Below, one piece after another: positions 47,930-61,969 of a stretch of 64,000 bases of DNA. The stretch spans positions 20,572,001 to 20,636,000 of the forward strand of contig CM028918.1 in the NCBI GenBank assembly GCA_016801845.1, read 5' to 3'. The first letter of the stretch is position 1; each line of letters starts with the position of its first letter. A model generated the notes under the pieces. It searched no databases. It saw only the letters and a list, made by a program, of their open reading frames with translations, and was not told the DNA's origin. This DNA is from Polydactylus sextarius (lineage: Eukaryota; Chordata; Actinopteri; Polynemidae). Position numbers and translations under genes: made by a program.

Positions 47930-49990
47930 AGAGAGGAAAGAGAGGGAGGAGGACTTCAGAGAGCATCATCATATTAACACAGATGTGCTTTGTCTAACAG
48001 TATAAAGGTAGATAACCCATAAACGTCATCTACTCCTGCTCCTGCAAAAGGGCTGCAGTCTTTGATTTAATTTCTAACATTGCTGCTTTTCTTGGAATAT
48101 GGACAGTAAACCCCAATAACCAGACATAGACACCGTGACACCATTTCAATCAGGAGAGACTAGCAACAGTGTGCAATTATGAAATAAATCTTATTGACAG
48201 CACAAGAAGAATCTTTGGCGCTTAGACCCCGGCAGGATGTAGGAACTGTGGAGGCAATGCATGGAAAGAAGATCTTGCTCTGATGATCTTTCACCCCCAA
48301 AAATGAAGGGACATGACAAAATACATATCATACCTGAGTGTGCAGAGCCAGAGGTGGGGATAAGGCCATGTTAAGAAGATGAACAATGATTCAGAACGTA
48401 ATGAATAGCACTAACCAGGAGTTTCAGAGAAGGCGGGGAATAAGCTCTACTTAGTCAGGGGTTGGTAATGGTAGAGCAGCAGAGATATGAATTTAAATGG
48501 AACATGCAGAGCGCAAAAGGCACCAAGCAAGTGCGGGTAGGTATTATGCAGGGATGATGTAAAAGACAATTGGGCTACAATGGAAGTGCTGCGATGGAAG
48601 TGATGCGATGATGCAGGGGAGATGAAAAGGCATGTATAGAAGAGGCTGATGATGAAGCTATGATACAGGGAAATCGAGATGTTGCTGCAGGGAAGATGAA
48701 AATGCATAGGAGAGGCTGATAATACTATGAAGCAGGGACATGGAGATGCTGTTGCAGGTGAAAGCTATACTGCAGGAGCGGGAGAGGCTGAAGAAATAGC
48801 TATGACACGGGAGAATTGTGACACACCACTACCAGGATATGCATCAAGATATCAAGATATGAGAAATCTTAAGCTGGAAAATGTAGGAGGAGTAGGTTGA
48901 AGATGATCAGCGGCCCAACTGCTGTAGTGAGGCAGAGGAGATTCCTTGCTTACAGTAGAAATGGGAGCCTATCCCACATTAGTGGCTGGAGTACTGCTTA
49001 GGGAATTAGTTGCATTAAAAGACAACCTTTAAAATGATGATAAACCAATAATTTGACATGGGCTTTTGCAAGGAAAAAGATGATGGAGAATTCCTAAAAA
49101 ATGGAACCCATAACAGCTATGTAAAATGCCCTGATAGAAAAAGACAATGTCAGAGGAATAAACATTAATTTATTCCTCTGACAACATTTAGTTTTTCTGA
49201 CATTAAAGACAGAAAAATATTAAAATAGGCAGGAAAGGGAAACATTAAGCCTCAATTTCCCCCTGGGATCAATAAAGTATTCATTCATTCATTCATTTAT
49301 TGCATTATGAACATTGTAGCAATAGACTGCAATGATGCAAACATGCTAGGGCCAGAAGGAGCAAAACATCTAATTTTAAGAGTGAAACTGTCATATGCCT
49401 GGACACTCTTTCAGACAGTGATGAAGATGAGGGTGACTGTTAGCTACATGATAGGTATTATAATGTTTGCAGGGAGCGACCTGAATTAGATGACAGCGCT
49501 GCTTGCCATCATGCAAGACACTAGTCTTTATGACAACAGAGATGGCAGGCAACCGTGACTGGCTTTATTATGAACAGGGCAGAGGAAGACCAACACTAAG
49601 GAATGAGGAGGCCAGGTGCTGGTAAACCACTGCCCAAGAAGAACCCCCCAAAACTCCAGATGGCACCACATCTGTGAGAAACTGAATGGGTTCAGAGGAG
49701 GAGCTACATCATAAAAAAAAGAAAATTAGAAGCCATTCCCCTGGTCCAGCTATGAACTGAAACTACATCACATGGTATCCCTTATCATGATCATGCAAAT
49801 TAGGAACAGACACTAGATTAAGGTGACTAAAGATAGCCTAAGTGGTACGCTTAGAGGGACTAGGCACATGCAAATTGATACCTAGAACTGGAGATGAATT
49901 ACCGGACCGATTATTTATTTATTTATTTATTTGTAACAAAATCATTTACTAAATTTATTTAAGAGCAAATCCATGTTGGCTGGACCTGGT
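47930..49990. other. Non-coding stretch with tandem and LINE-tail repeats
   Basis: No gene is recognised. About three imperfect copies of a 67-74-bp unit ('gcaggg(g/a)agatgaaaa...gagaggctga...') lie at 48,613-48,828. At 49,245-49,300 'caatttccccctgggatcaa' followed by 'taaagta' and an (ATTC)n tail is the typical 3' end of a fish non-LTR element. Confidence 0.5.
48613..48828. repeat. Tandem repeat, period about 70 bp
   Basis: About three diverged copies that share 'gcaggggagatgaaaa', 'gagaggctga', 'tgaagctatga' and 'gagatg.tgttgcagg'. Confidence 0.6.
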
Positions 49991-50635
49991 ATATAGCTTG
50001 GTATGCTAGCGTGAATGCTACCAAGCCAGAATGCTAATGCTGTGTGGATGAGCCAGCTATAGCTAAAGCTGAGCCGGTGCTATGAGCCAGCTATGACTAA
50101 TGCTGCACAGATGCTAGGAGCCAGCTATGGCTTATGCCTATTGCTGTGCGGATGCTAGGAGACAGCTATGGCTAATGCTGTGTGGATGCTGGGGGCCAGC
50201 CATGGCTAATGCTGTGTGATGTTTGGAGACAGCTAAAGTTAATTCTATGTGAAAGTTGTGATCTAGCTTTAGTAGTGCTACATGAATGCTATGAGCCAGC
50301 TTTGGCTAATGAATGCAAGTGACACCTTCAGCTAATGCTGCACAACTGCTATGAGCTAGCTATGGCTAATACTACACACTATGGACCACCTATGGCTAGT
50401 GCTATGTGAATGCTCAGAGCCAGCTACAACTAATGCTGCTACTGTGAGCCAGATAGCTAATGCTGCATGGGTGCTAAGAGCTAGCGCTACATGAATGGTA
50501 TGATCTCAATGTGATTAGTGCTACATAAATGCTATGATCTCACTGAGGCTAATGCTACCTGAATATTATGCGTCGGCTATGGCTAATGCTACATACATGC
50601 TATGATCCAGCTATGGCTAATGCTACTTGAATGCT
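49990..50635. repeat. 34-bp minisatellite, about 19 units
   Basis: The unit is close to 'gatgctatgagccagctatg' plus 'gctaatgctgcatg'. Adjacent units around 50,150-50,215 are nearly identical; outer ones are diverged. The period is not a multiple of three and stops occur in the frames, so it is not coding. Confidence 0.85.
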
Positions 50636-51925
50636 TCAAGACTAACATGACCTAAAGGGGCTAGAATGGAGCAACTGGCCTGGTAGTTTAGGACTTAGAC
50701 TATGATAATCTGGGTGATAAATCTAAAAGCTTGCATAACTGAGGAAATTAGGAGAATGGCCAATTCTCTACTCCTTAGAAAGTTTGAAGAAAACCTGATT
50801 GTAGAGCACTAATGTAGAGGGAAGCAACCTTGGCGTAGAACTGATTTGTTCCATATTTCTGGAGTAAGGGGATGTTGATGATAATAATGCAGGGAAACCT
50901 TGTAGAAAACAGATTAACTGCTGTAAAGAATATTTTAGGTATGACTGCATCTAGCATTAATAGTGACAGCCAGATAACAGACCTCTGACATGAGGTTTGA
51001 AATCATCTATATGGGGATGAATGAGTGCTCAGACAGTTTGACAGACACTGGTATGAGAAGCAGATTAAGAACCAGAATGAAACATGAATTCCAGAATCAT
51101 GTAACTTCTGAGTAGTAGCTGCAGGCTCCATCTCATGTTGAACCTGGCTAATTAAGAAACCAGAGCATCTGAGTTAATTGAGGGTTAATGATTCTGGAGA
51201 GGAACTAACAGAGAACTGACTCTGGCTTCTGGACAGAGCGACACAAAATCTAAAAACTGAAAAGGGGTAAACAGGACTCTTAGTGAGACGCGCATATCTC
51301 AACCTGTTTACACAACTCATCAAGGCATGGCATTCACAAGCCTTGATTTCTCACAGAGAACTTACTATGTTTCACCTTCGCCTATAAAATAGCATGAAAC
51401 AAAAATAGTCTGAAAAATGGGACTGTCTTTCTGTCAAAGCTGATCTGTTGGAAGCCATGCGGACAATTGCGAAAGAGACTGACCTGCAACTGACCGGGAA
51501 GAGCTTGTCGCTCGGTTAGAGCTTCAGAGGATCAGATGCAGGAAACTGACTTGCCAAGAGCAAGGGTGCCGCAGAGAAAAGAAATTTGAGCAGACGCCAT
51601 GGATTCGAAAGTAAGATAACTGGCGTTGAGGTTAATGCGGTACTGAATGGCAGCTCTTGCCAATGCACAATGCTGAAATGACAGCTGAATGAGAGCAGAG
51701 AGAAATGACACTTTAAAATCCTTGCAGCTTGAGATTGATTGGTTGAAACTGCCATGTGGGGTGGATACAGACAGGGCTAGCAGGTGTGTAAAGCCGATGC
51801 CCAGTGGGTAGGTGACTTAGTGAGCATGTGCAAAGACAGTCTTCCTGACTGAACTTTCGCTAAGCTCCATTAAAAAGCCTCACAGCAGCTAGACTGAAGG
51901 TGATGTGCCCACCTGTAAATATTGA

Positions 51926-52568
51926 TTACCATATTGAACCCAATGTAAGACAGTATCCGTTCCCTAGAAAAAGTGCCTTATATTCAGGATCCAGAGACTT
52001 GGGGGTCTATACATACAAACCAACAGGTGGTGTCAAACATTTTCTCCCCAAGCGAGTCAGAGCTTCTTCTTCTCAGGACTCATTTACACAAAAACGACAC
52101 AGATTTTTCCATTGGGTGTTTAAGAGGTTTTGCGTTTACAAGGCATCGTCTTCAGAAATTTCCTTGTTTACATGAAGACACAAAAGTTGAGTGAAAATGA
52201 TGTAGTACATATGCCACTGGTAGCACTGTCGCTGAAGGTGTTTATAACAAACATACAATTATAGATAATGTAATAATTATGAAATAGTGTAACGAGTTGC
52301 GTTGTGTTCAGTTAATGTTGTCAATGTTTACTCCTCTGTTTTTCGAGGGCTCCTGAACGCATCTTTTTATTATCATTATTTTTTATTTAACATGAGGGAA
52401 CTGTTTCATTGCACATATGTTTACTGCAATTTACATACTTAGTTGTTATTTAATATTGAAAACTAACATGATTTAAACAAAGATACATTTTGTCTTTTTT
52501 TGTCTTAGAGTATTTTTCCAAAAATGAAAAAGAGGGGTCATTTTATATTCAGGGTCAAAACAGTATAT
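51926..52568. mobile_element. Possible DNA transposon remnant with imperfect TIRs
   Basis: The left end 'taccatattgaacccaatgt' resembles the reverse complement of the right end 'atattcagggtcaaaacagt'. Both are followed by 'taaga/ataaaa' words. The interior includes a 'gttttgcgtttaca' type stretch found in dispersed fish elements. No transposase is seen. The match is imperfect. Confidence 0.4.
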
Positions 52569-52569
52569 C

Positions 52570-55500
52570 TACGACAAACAGTAATTCAGAATGGTAAGTT
52601 GACATTAGGTGCAGATGTAACTGGGTTTGAAATCTGTGTTTGCTCATTGAACTGTATCTGGAGAAACTGGAGGAGGATACTGAGTGAATTAACAGTGCAT
52701 AACATTTCCATTTTCCATCTATCATTTTAGCCCCAAACGTGTGCTGATTTTAAGCTTCACTACCATTTTGGCAGATTACACTGTCAGAGCATTTGTTTTG
52801 GACCAAAATGCTGAGGAGTTGCCTGTAGGCTTTGGACATCTATTTTGAGGTAATTTGGAACAAAATACTGTACACTGAGCAGGAAAATGACACAACCACA
52901 AAAGGTGGCCCCCTGTTCCTGTCTGTCTTTTTATCATTTTTTGGGCCTAGTTTAGGGGAAGCTGTCTCGCTGTTTCTTTGCCAGTCTAACCAAGGAGAGG
53001 CTGTTGCGGTAAACCAGATTCATAAAGTGCTTTATGAGGACAATCCAAACATCTGGGAGGCAGATACTACGGTGCACTCCAGAAAGAGCCTTTTGGTTGG
53101 GTTTCCCCAAAATCACTCCACCAGATCTTGTGAAATTTTCTGAAATGAGTCTCTTGAAATGTCTTGAAATGCAAATGGCACGCTCTGTGCAGAGGAAGTA
53201 AGTTTAACCACCATGAAAAGACGAGGCACAGTGATTTACAACCAGCTGCGACACACACTGTGTGTTTCTTTCCTTGAGACAAAATGTGAATCCACCTACT
53301 GTAGCAGGCATTTCCACAGAGCTGGGACAGTCACAAAATGTTACTGCTCAAAATGATGGCTGCAATCAATCCATGACCGTTGAGTCAGAAGTTCAACACG
53401 GCTCTGGTGAGACTTGTTTCCTTATTTACTTGCTCTTGTGCTCCATTATGTCAGTTCCCAGTTTGTAGCAAAGTGTAACTTGGTTTCATCATGGCAGAGA
53501 CAAAAAAGGAAGATGTGCTTGTCTGTAAGGATCACTGGTTGTTCAATCTGCGCATAGAATGAAATGCAGGGACTTTGGCTGCCAGGACTCACCGCCGTCA
53601 ACGCTCTCATTCAACCATCTGTCAACATCTGATCAATAATGTTCAATGTTGTGAATATTCTTTGTGGGTAAGCATCAGGGACTTTGGCATTCTTCATTTT
53701 TTCACCTAGGTTAATCTAACAAACACATTTAAAATTCCAAAAGTTTTGCTGGAAAATAATGTAGAACTTTAGATTTTACCCTCAGGGCACAGCCATTTTT
53801 TTTAATCTAGCCAAACGGTAAAGTCACGGGAATGGTTCCTCACTGGTTTTATGGATGTTGCTATATTTTTGTAAGCTTGATCGCTACCTGGAGTTGTCAA
53901 TAATTAAAATGTAGGCCTATATGGAACAGAGGAAACAACATGGCAATTTTATATGGCTCTATGGCTATGAGTACTTTGATGAGTGTGGAAGGTTTATTTG
54001 ACACACCACAAATTGGCTGATGCCAGACACTATGCATTAGTGTTTGATTTTAGTGGTCATTGTGTCATTGTGTAGGCCAAGACAGACACAGGACCAAAAC
54101 AGACACAGGACACTCAAAACACACTCCACCAGGCACGGCAGAGGATATAAAAACATCAATTTTTTACATTAAACTTTACATTATATATATAACTTTCAAT
54201 TGGCATTGAAATACAAGCTATGCCGCACCAGCACCACCTACTATTACCAATGAGTTCAGATGTGGCTGATGTTATCAAATTGTTTTCGCCATCGTTGTAT
54301 GACTCCTATTTGGGGGGATCTTAAAACTCTTTCTGCTCTTACTGGCTCAAAAGCTTAAGGAGCAGGGTGTCTGACTTGGTCTGTGGGTCTTTCCAATTCA
54401 TCCAAACTTACAGGCTCCATTGAAACAACATACTAACGGTGTGAAGCACAGTACTGAACTCATGCTTTCTACCATTTAACCACAACCATTCTTGTGACAC
54501 CAACTGGGACAGAAAGACGATGGCGGTGCTCTAGCTAAGAAAAACAAATTCTTGAAATGTTAACTTGTGTTATATCTAAAAAATGTATTGGTGCTATAAA
54601 TATGTCTTTATGTCGCTACTTCATTTCCTCTTTACTCCTTCCCCTATCACTGCAAAAATCTTCTCTCAGTGTCCTCGTCATTTTCTTTTTTGCTGTGTCA
54701 GTCAATAAACCAAAACTATGAGGGTCTGATAGGACAGGAGTGAGAACTGAGCTAAAGTGGACCCTAAAGTAGAGAGAGAGTCCTGCTTCTGAACAAACAA
54801 TAATGACATAATAATAATAATGACATAATGGAATAATGATTCAATGTGGTCTGGGTTTGTAATCAGACTGAAGCTGGATGAGAATGAAATGACTTCATGT
54901 ATACAGATTGATGGGGATGAAATCCTCCATTCAGTGAGTTTAATAAAATTAAAGGTGTCAGTCTTAAGGAGTAACACTGAGTTCAAGATGCATGATACTA
55001 CGTAGCAAAACATTTAACTCAACAGAAACAGAGGTGATAAACACCCTGTTGAATAATGCCAGCCTTACCAAACGAGAGAAAACTACCATGAAAGCCTGTT
55101 GCAAATCATTGCACAACATTGTGCTGCTGAACTCGCCCTTCATGAATCCAACATCACCAGGTCATAGCCCCTGATACCTGATCTTGCAAGTGTGTTTTTT
55201 ATCAAGAGACAGTGAAGGCAGCAGAGACCCTTCATTCACCCTGCTAGGAGTCATTTCACCATCACACTGAGTATGAAGCTGCTACATTTACTTAAAATTC
55301 TTGCATAGTGCACCTTTAAAGAGGTGGTGTAAAACTCTGATAGTCTTTTAGAGAGGAAAATATTAGTCATAGAAACACTCAAGCCAACTGCATTTTGCTC
55401 CTGTATCCTTCTGCACATGCTCTGTACAGTCATGTAGACCATGTCATCATGTCCACTAAGGTCAAAGGTCAATGATGGCATCCAGCTAAAACTGGTCCAC

Positions 55501-56140
55501 AGGAGAGACACATTTCCTTTTGGATGATTTGTCAGAGAATGGGAGATTGTTCAACCACTATATGGTCACGGAGAGACCATGGATACGGTACATGCATGTC
55601 TGAGAAACATTGCCTGAAGCAATACGAATAAGGTGAGGGATTCTTCTCTCCATCTTCAGCTACCATCTCTCTTCTCTGAATGACTACAGGTAAGTGATCG
55701 TGTAGATATTTGGCATATTGGACCTTATTAGATACTGGACATTGGACCTTCCACTTGCACTTAATTTAAAATGTGAATTCTTTCATTAGGAACAAAAGGT
55801 TGTTTTGTGCGATCAGTGACCTATGTGCACCAAAGTCTGATCAGTTCATCCATAAGTGTGTGATAACATTTTAGACTAAAATCTCAAGAAACTCTCCCTG
55901 TTGGAGAGATAGTGTGCATAGTTCACAACATGATGACAACGACCATCAGCAGAGATGTGGAACAAACAGAACTTGATAAATTAAAAATAAACATGATAAA
56001 TCACATTGATCATAGATCAATGTGATCATATATGATAATATTTCGTTTACAGTAGTTGAGAGATAACAGTGCATTTGTGATTTCTTTAGAAAATATGATC
56101 ACAGCACATGCCATATTAAAGTGACTGAGTTGGACTGGAG
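52570..56140. other. Non-coding stretch
   Basis: Nothing recognised. It includes a perfect short hairpin at 56,001-56,025 (11-bp arms, three-base loop). Open frames of up to about 100 codons lack splice context or similarity that I know. Confidence 0.45.
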
Positions 56141-56149
56141 TTCGCTCAC

Positions 56150-56291
56150 CTAGAAAATATAGTTGATCAAGCAGTGAAGGCATTTCTGTGTCTCCAAACC
56201 GCCATGACATGGAATAAGTGGTTTCCATTTCTCCCTCAGTCAGTGTTCGAGGTCCAGCGAGTGGCGGGTTGGTCTGCAGAGCCAACAACAT
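56150..56291 (-). CDS. Weak candidate coding exon, unknown protein
   Basis: The minus strand reads from an ATG at 56,291 as 47 codons. They contain LTEGEMETTYSMSWRFGD and PSLLDQLYFL and stop at a strong donor, CTAG|GTGAGC. The residue mix looks coding and the donor is good. I recognise no family and found no partner exon. An upstream in-frame stop sits about 27 bases before the ATG. It could be a first exon or a chance frame. Confidence 0.25.
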
Positions 56292-56299
56292 GTTCCACT

Positions 56300-59200
56300 T
56301 CCCAGCAATCAGACCAATTCAACTGACGCGTTTACTATGTGTTTTAAACCACAACCACCACTGTTCGCAGAGTTCCACAAATATGAGACAATCGTGGGTC
56401 GTGGAGCACAGCCTGCAATTACAGTGATGTTTTACTGGAGGCGCTGTTCTCTGCTCTTGAGAGCTGCCAGTAACAATGACTGTCAGATGAGTTGGTTCCT
56501 CCTGTCAATCATAAGGCAGGTGATGATTCTCTTCAGAACTCTGCCGAACCTCAAACAGGTTCAACCACCGTCCAACAAAGTTCCCACAGAGGTTGGGGAT
56601 GTTTAGCAGGCTAGCTGCTGCTAACAATGGGCTGGTTAGTAGAGACTGAATGTTTTATCTGCTGTCAGACTCTAAAATGTATTAACAAATGATGTGGATC
56701 ACAGCGGACTCATTGAAATCTGATCCAGGATGAGGATCAGAACTACTAATCTTTACTCTACATAGCAGACTAATGTAAAGTTATGTCATTTTCAAGTTAT
56801 GTCATATGTAACCTGCGTAGCTCTTCTACATTGTGTATGGATTATTATGACCCAAAACGACCAGATGCTGCAGTGCTGTGGTTTCTCTTTTTTGTTATTT
56901 TGCTCTGTCTCTCTCTGTTCAAATGACACATGAAAAACAAACGGTGAGTCCTGCACACTAAGAAAATATACATAAAATCAGAGAAAATAAATTACTGGAT
57001 GGCATATATTAACAAAAATATAATGGGATAAGACGACAGGTGAAGAAACTTGAAACCCACCTCTTCCATGCAGAAAACAGAACAGGAAGAGGGAGTGGGG
57101 GGTCGTCACAGACAAGGAGGGGAGCTAGGCGAGGAGCTATTTGGACCCTCTCTATCAGTGTGCTATAAGTAAATGAAAAAGTAGAAACAAAATACCGATC
57201 TTTTAAAACCAAAAGTAATAATAGTAACCTGTTACACGTCACTTCATCATTCTGTTTTGAGTGTTCATGGACACCAATTAATAAAAAGTTTCAATCGGTT
57301 TGGGGGTGTGGTGGGGTGGGTTGTGGGGGCTATAGACATTTACTCAGAAAATTGTGTTGACTTGTGTTAACTTGTGATTCTTGTGAGTAAAACGTCTCCT
57401 CAAGTGCTGGATGGATTGTGCTAACGTTCGGTGCAGACATTTATGTCCCCCAATAGAGGAGCAATGATCTGGTCCAAATTTCAAGTTGTCTATCACATTG
57501 TTTTACAACCATAAAACCTTAGAGAAGGAGGAGGAACATCAGTTTTATTTCATTGTGGAGATTTTATGCTGCCTATGGAGTTTATAGTTTTAGATAATAT
57601 TCAAAGTAATAATTTAGTTCTGTTTTCCTCATCTGCTGCCCAGTTATCTGACTCCAGATCAACTCTCCCTGCTGTTTTTAATTCAGCATTCCCATCTGCC
57701 CCTGGTATGATGGTATGATGGTGTGGCCAGTGTAAGAATGTCTACCTGATCAGATATCTTATTACTCCCTGGAGGGGTGAGGTGAGGGGTGAGTTGGGGG
57801 GAGTATGGTCCGAGAGTCAGGGGATTGGGTTTTTCCCCTTTCAACCAATAATTACTCCCTTCATCATTATCTACTGTTACACAGGCTAAATGGTTGAGTT
57901 AAACCTACAATTAAACAGACCCTGCAGGGGTTGTATTTAGCACAAGATAGAGGGAAAAGACTAAACTACTTGGCACAACAACTGCCAGAAACATGTTAAA
58001 GAAATGAAACCTGGAGCACAGCTGTCCTACACTAATGGGGCAAAAACGAACAGTCACCTGTCTGGCCTTGTTTCCCACATAGCTCCTCACCCACCAAGTG
58101 ATTAATAAATACACTGAAAGCATCAGTTAATCAGTCAGCAACACTGGCCACAGGCTGAGCTTTCAAATTAAAATGCTAAAAGCAGTTGTATGTTTACAAC
58201 CTATGTTGTATGTATGTTTAAAAACCTTCTTAAATAAAATGTTTGGAATTATACAAAAAGCAGCTCATCAGTAAACAGTTCAGACTGAATGTGAACAAAG
58301 CAACAGCAGTAATGGACAAATCAGTGGAAAGATAAGATAGTGAAAATAGAAAGCAGAGATTTGTTTATTAGTCCAGGACACAATACAGACAAACACAACA
58401 TTTCAACCCAGCACAGAGGAATATAACTACTAACTAATAACTTCAATTCCATCTCCCACTGTAGAACACACACTTCTCTTCACACAGGTGGTGACAGGTT
58501 TTTGAGCTTGAAATCATCATTCTATTTCATTGTTATTGAATTTTATCAGGACCAGTCAGTGTCACTGTTACATAAGCTGAGCTGGATATACATTGCTCAA
58601 GCTGGTTGTCCAGAATTAAATACAAAGACCAGCACACTACACGAGAGGGAATTTTGTTTGTTTTAAGTCCATCAGTTCTCCTTCATCTGTAATGAAAAGT
58701 TACGTGGAGAAGAATGGAAGTGGAATTCCCACACCAGCCCAGCCCTGCTGGCAGCTCTGGTAGAAAAACATACATCATTTCTGCCTTATGAAACTCACCA
58801 CGGCAGACCGTTTTCACATGGAGTCAAAGACAGATGAACTCTGTGGACATAATGTCCTGATTGGTCCACAGATTCATCTCATATTCACTGTCCACCAGGC
58901 TGATGTTGGATCAACATTCCTGAGAGAGGTGGAGGCTAGTTTAAATCTCTGTGAAACAAACTGTATGAAAACAGACAATTAACACACAGACTTTCACGTC
59001 TGCTCTTTCAAACTTGAAGTTCCTCTCTCCTTTTTCAATTAATATTTTTTTTTCTCCTCAGTTATTAGGGTTTTAAGCCATTGTTCTGGAAAAGATGACA
59101 TGCATTTTACAGCTGTTCATCAATGCAGACTCTGATTAAATTAAAAACATCCCTTTGTTTTTCTGTTCATAAATGCAAGATTTTCCTTTGCCATGCAACT

Positions 59201-61640
59201 GCACTGTTGTCAGTTTGGTTTGTGCTGAGTTGACCGTTTACACCCTTTACTGAAACAGTGAAACACATGTTCAGAATGTGCAGTACACATGTCTAATGAG
59301 CGCTCCTAGAACCTCCAAGATTCACGTTATACTGACACAACCTTTATGTCCACCTAACGCTGAACAGGCATGTTCAATGAAAAGCTTTGTGACCACCACT
59401 TGGAAAAATGATCGTCTTCAGATTCTGGCTCTTCCTCAGGGAGCATGCTGCGTCTTGTTTATGATGGAGTGGGAGCATGACACACACATTGTTATAGCAT
59501 CAGCAGCTGACAATTGTTGTTGCGGGAAGGGATGCCTGCCACCACGACCTGACCCTGGATTAGAGACTGACGTTTGGATGGAAGTAACAGCAAATTCAAA
59601 ACACGTAAAAGGAATCTATTTTCCAGTACTATTGTGTTTTAGCTGCAGTGGGCTGAAATGAGGAAGATCTGCAGTCCATTCAGGAGTCTCTGGTCAGTTG
59701 CTTTGTCATCTTTCCATGGGCGTGTCCAATCAGTATGATCAAGATAAGATGTTACCATAAGGAGTGTCAATGGCTCATGTGATGCCCAGAATCTTGTGCA
59801 AACATGGTGATAATCTCAGTGTTCAGACTGATCAATGACCTCTGTCCTTCAGACTAACAACAGTGGGGGAGTTGGATGGTGATGACTCTACAGCCACAGA
59901 TAATCCTACAGTTATTGCCATATTACCTTGTGATGAAAGATTCTCAGTTGTTCATCAAACCAATGAACAAAACCATTATCAACCATAAGGTCATGTATGT
60001 GAAAGGATTCATTCAGGAAAATACCTTAAATCCCAGCAGCTGTGGACAAGCCAGTGTTCTGTGAAATTCTTTAAATAAAATGTCACATTGTTGGCTGCTA
60101 TCTGACATGGCAGGATTAGTCTCTATAAACTTTTCACAAAGTAATGAATATATTTTACACAGAGCAGATGACACACACAAAGAGAGTATCTGTGAAGATT
60201 AATTTGGAACAAATCATGAAAATGAAAAATATCATCTTTTCCTTTCATTACAAATGTGTAGGGTGAACACTCACTGGTGCAGTGATGTAGGTCTGAAATG
60301 ATTTATACAGTCGTTCCATACGTTTGACTGCCTCTTGCTGTGCTCCTGCTCATTCTCTTCTTCAGACAGAGGGAGACCTCTTCTCATATTCTCTCCTCTC
60401 TAATCCGGAAAAACTTTTACCATATGGTCCAGGTCAGGGAGATGTATCAGGTGGATGAATTATTGCGAATTCTTCCTTACTGATTCTGTCTGAATGACTG
60501 ATTACAGCAAGTTCTCCTCAGAGGCTCAAACAGATGGCCTTCACTGGAAAAAGCTACTGAACAGTGCAAAGGTCTCATCTCTTCATTTGAATAATTGGAA
60601 ACACAGATTCACCCAGGAATTCACACGCACACGTGCCACTGTGTTCAAACAGACCTGTGGTCGTCTGGCCAGGCGGGCTGCTCCATCTGGACTCGTGTAA
60701 TTACACCTCGGTGTTTAAGTGAAGCTGCTTCTATCCAGGAAGTGTTGCTGCCTGTTTTTTTGCTTTGTTGTGTTTTGACGGTGAGATGGTACTATTTTGC
60801 TGGAGAACGCACCACATCACACAGTCTGAGGCTGGCAGCAGACGCTTCTGGTCTGAAGCCACTCCACCTACACATCTCCTGCCCTCTGGATACCAAACAC
60901 CCCCTAAACCCTCAACCCACAAACCTGCGACTGAACTTCCCCCAATAGCGCCAACTCCACTCCAAGAACATCGGGGCTCCATCAGTTTTTCTTCAACACT
61001 GGCATTGATGCATTAGAATCAGTCAATGAAAGCAGACACACTGAAAATGGCTGCAATTATCAAACTATCTCTGTGATTATTTCATTAAGCCTCTTGAAAT
61101 TAAGCTCACAGCCTGCGCTTCAATTTCATCTTTCTGGCTTCATTTCAGTCCTCAGTGGATGGCTTACACACTGCATTTCAAACAGTATATATACACATGG
61201 ATGGTCACTACAAACACTGGGCATTTGTCACCCTTAACAGCTGCAATAACAGTTGACTTGATGATGATGACTTGTGAAGTATTATTAATTTGACTTTCAT
61301 ATACATTCAGTCATCCTATCTTCTGTTGCTTGCTGAGTCAGATGAGACTATATATACTCTGATACTCGCACTGAAGTACTTGGACTGGGACTGCAGACAA
61401 AAAAAACAAAAACAAAAAAAAACATGCTAACATTAAAGTCAGAGTAAAGCAGTCTTCAGAACTGCCCTTAAAACATATAAAGATTTGTTAAAACTTGGGC
61501 TGCAAATTGTGACGACACAATCAGACCCAGGGTATCAGCCAATGACAATGCTAACCAGTTCCTGAATGTGTTGCTTTATAAAGCAGGATTCGTTGTTTGT
61601 TAGGTAGAGCTGAGCCACCTGTCAGGCTTAATAAAGCATC
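56300..61640. other. Non-coding stretch
   Basis: No gene is recognised on either strand. The longest open frame (59,278-59,661, plus strand, 127 codons) has no motif, signal peptide or splice context and is probably chance. Confidence 0.45.
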
Positions 61641-61647
61641 ATTGTGG

Positions 61648-61745
61648 GGCACCTGGATGGGCAAGTGGCTAAGGTGCACCGTGTTGGCGTATAAGTCATG
61701 CAGTTGTTTGCTGGTTCGAGTCCCAAATGAGTTGACCTTTCCTGG
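61648..61745 (+). mobile_element. tRNA-derived SINE fragment
   Basis: Box A-like 'gggcaagtggctaaggtgca' and box B 'ggttcgagtcc' are correctly spaced for a tRNA-like head. The body after 61,745 is short. The sequence ends near a 'gcccccc' and A-rich tract at 61.81 kb. Confidence 0.65.
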
Positions 61746-61894
61746 TGTCCTTTCCCCACTCTCCTCCCTGTTTCCTGTCTCTCTACACTATCTCTGATTA
61801 AAGGCAGAAAATGCCCCCCAAAAATGATAAAATAAAGCATCACTGCAAAGGACGCCGGGACGTTTCAGAGTGATTTTTACATTTTCCTTTATGG

Positions 61895-61960
61895 AATAGA
61901 ATAGAATATATTTCATTTGTCCCGCAAGGGGAAATTTATCTGTTTGACATCGTAAAAACC
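61895..61960 (-). mobile_element. Non-LTR 3'-tail fragment
   Basis: 'catttgtcccgcaaggggaa' followed by 'atttatctg' is the inverted counterpart of the 'tttccccttgggataaat' tail used by many fish LINEs and SINEs. Only the tail is present. Confidence 0.4.
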
Positions 61961-61969
61961 ATGAGAATA

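Noticed and set aside
59278..59661. 127-codon plus-strand frame
   Set aside because: No motif, signal sequence, splice site or similarity; its length is within what chance gives in 64 kb.
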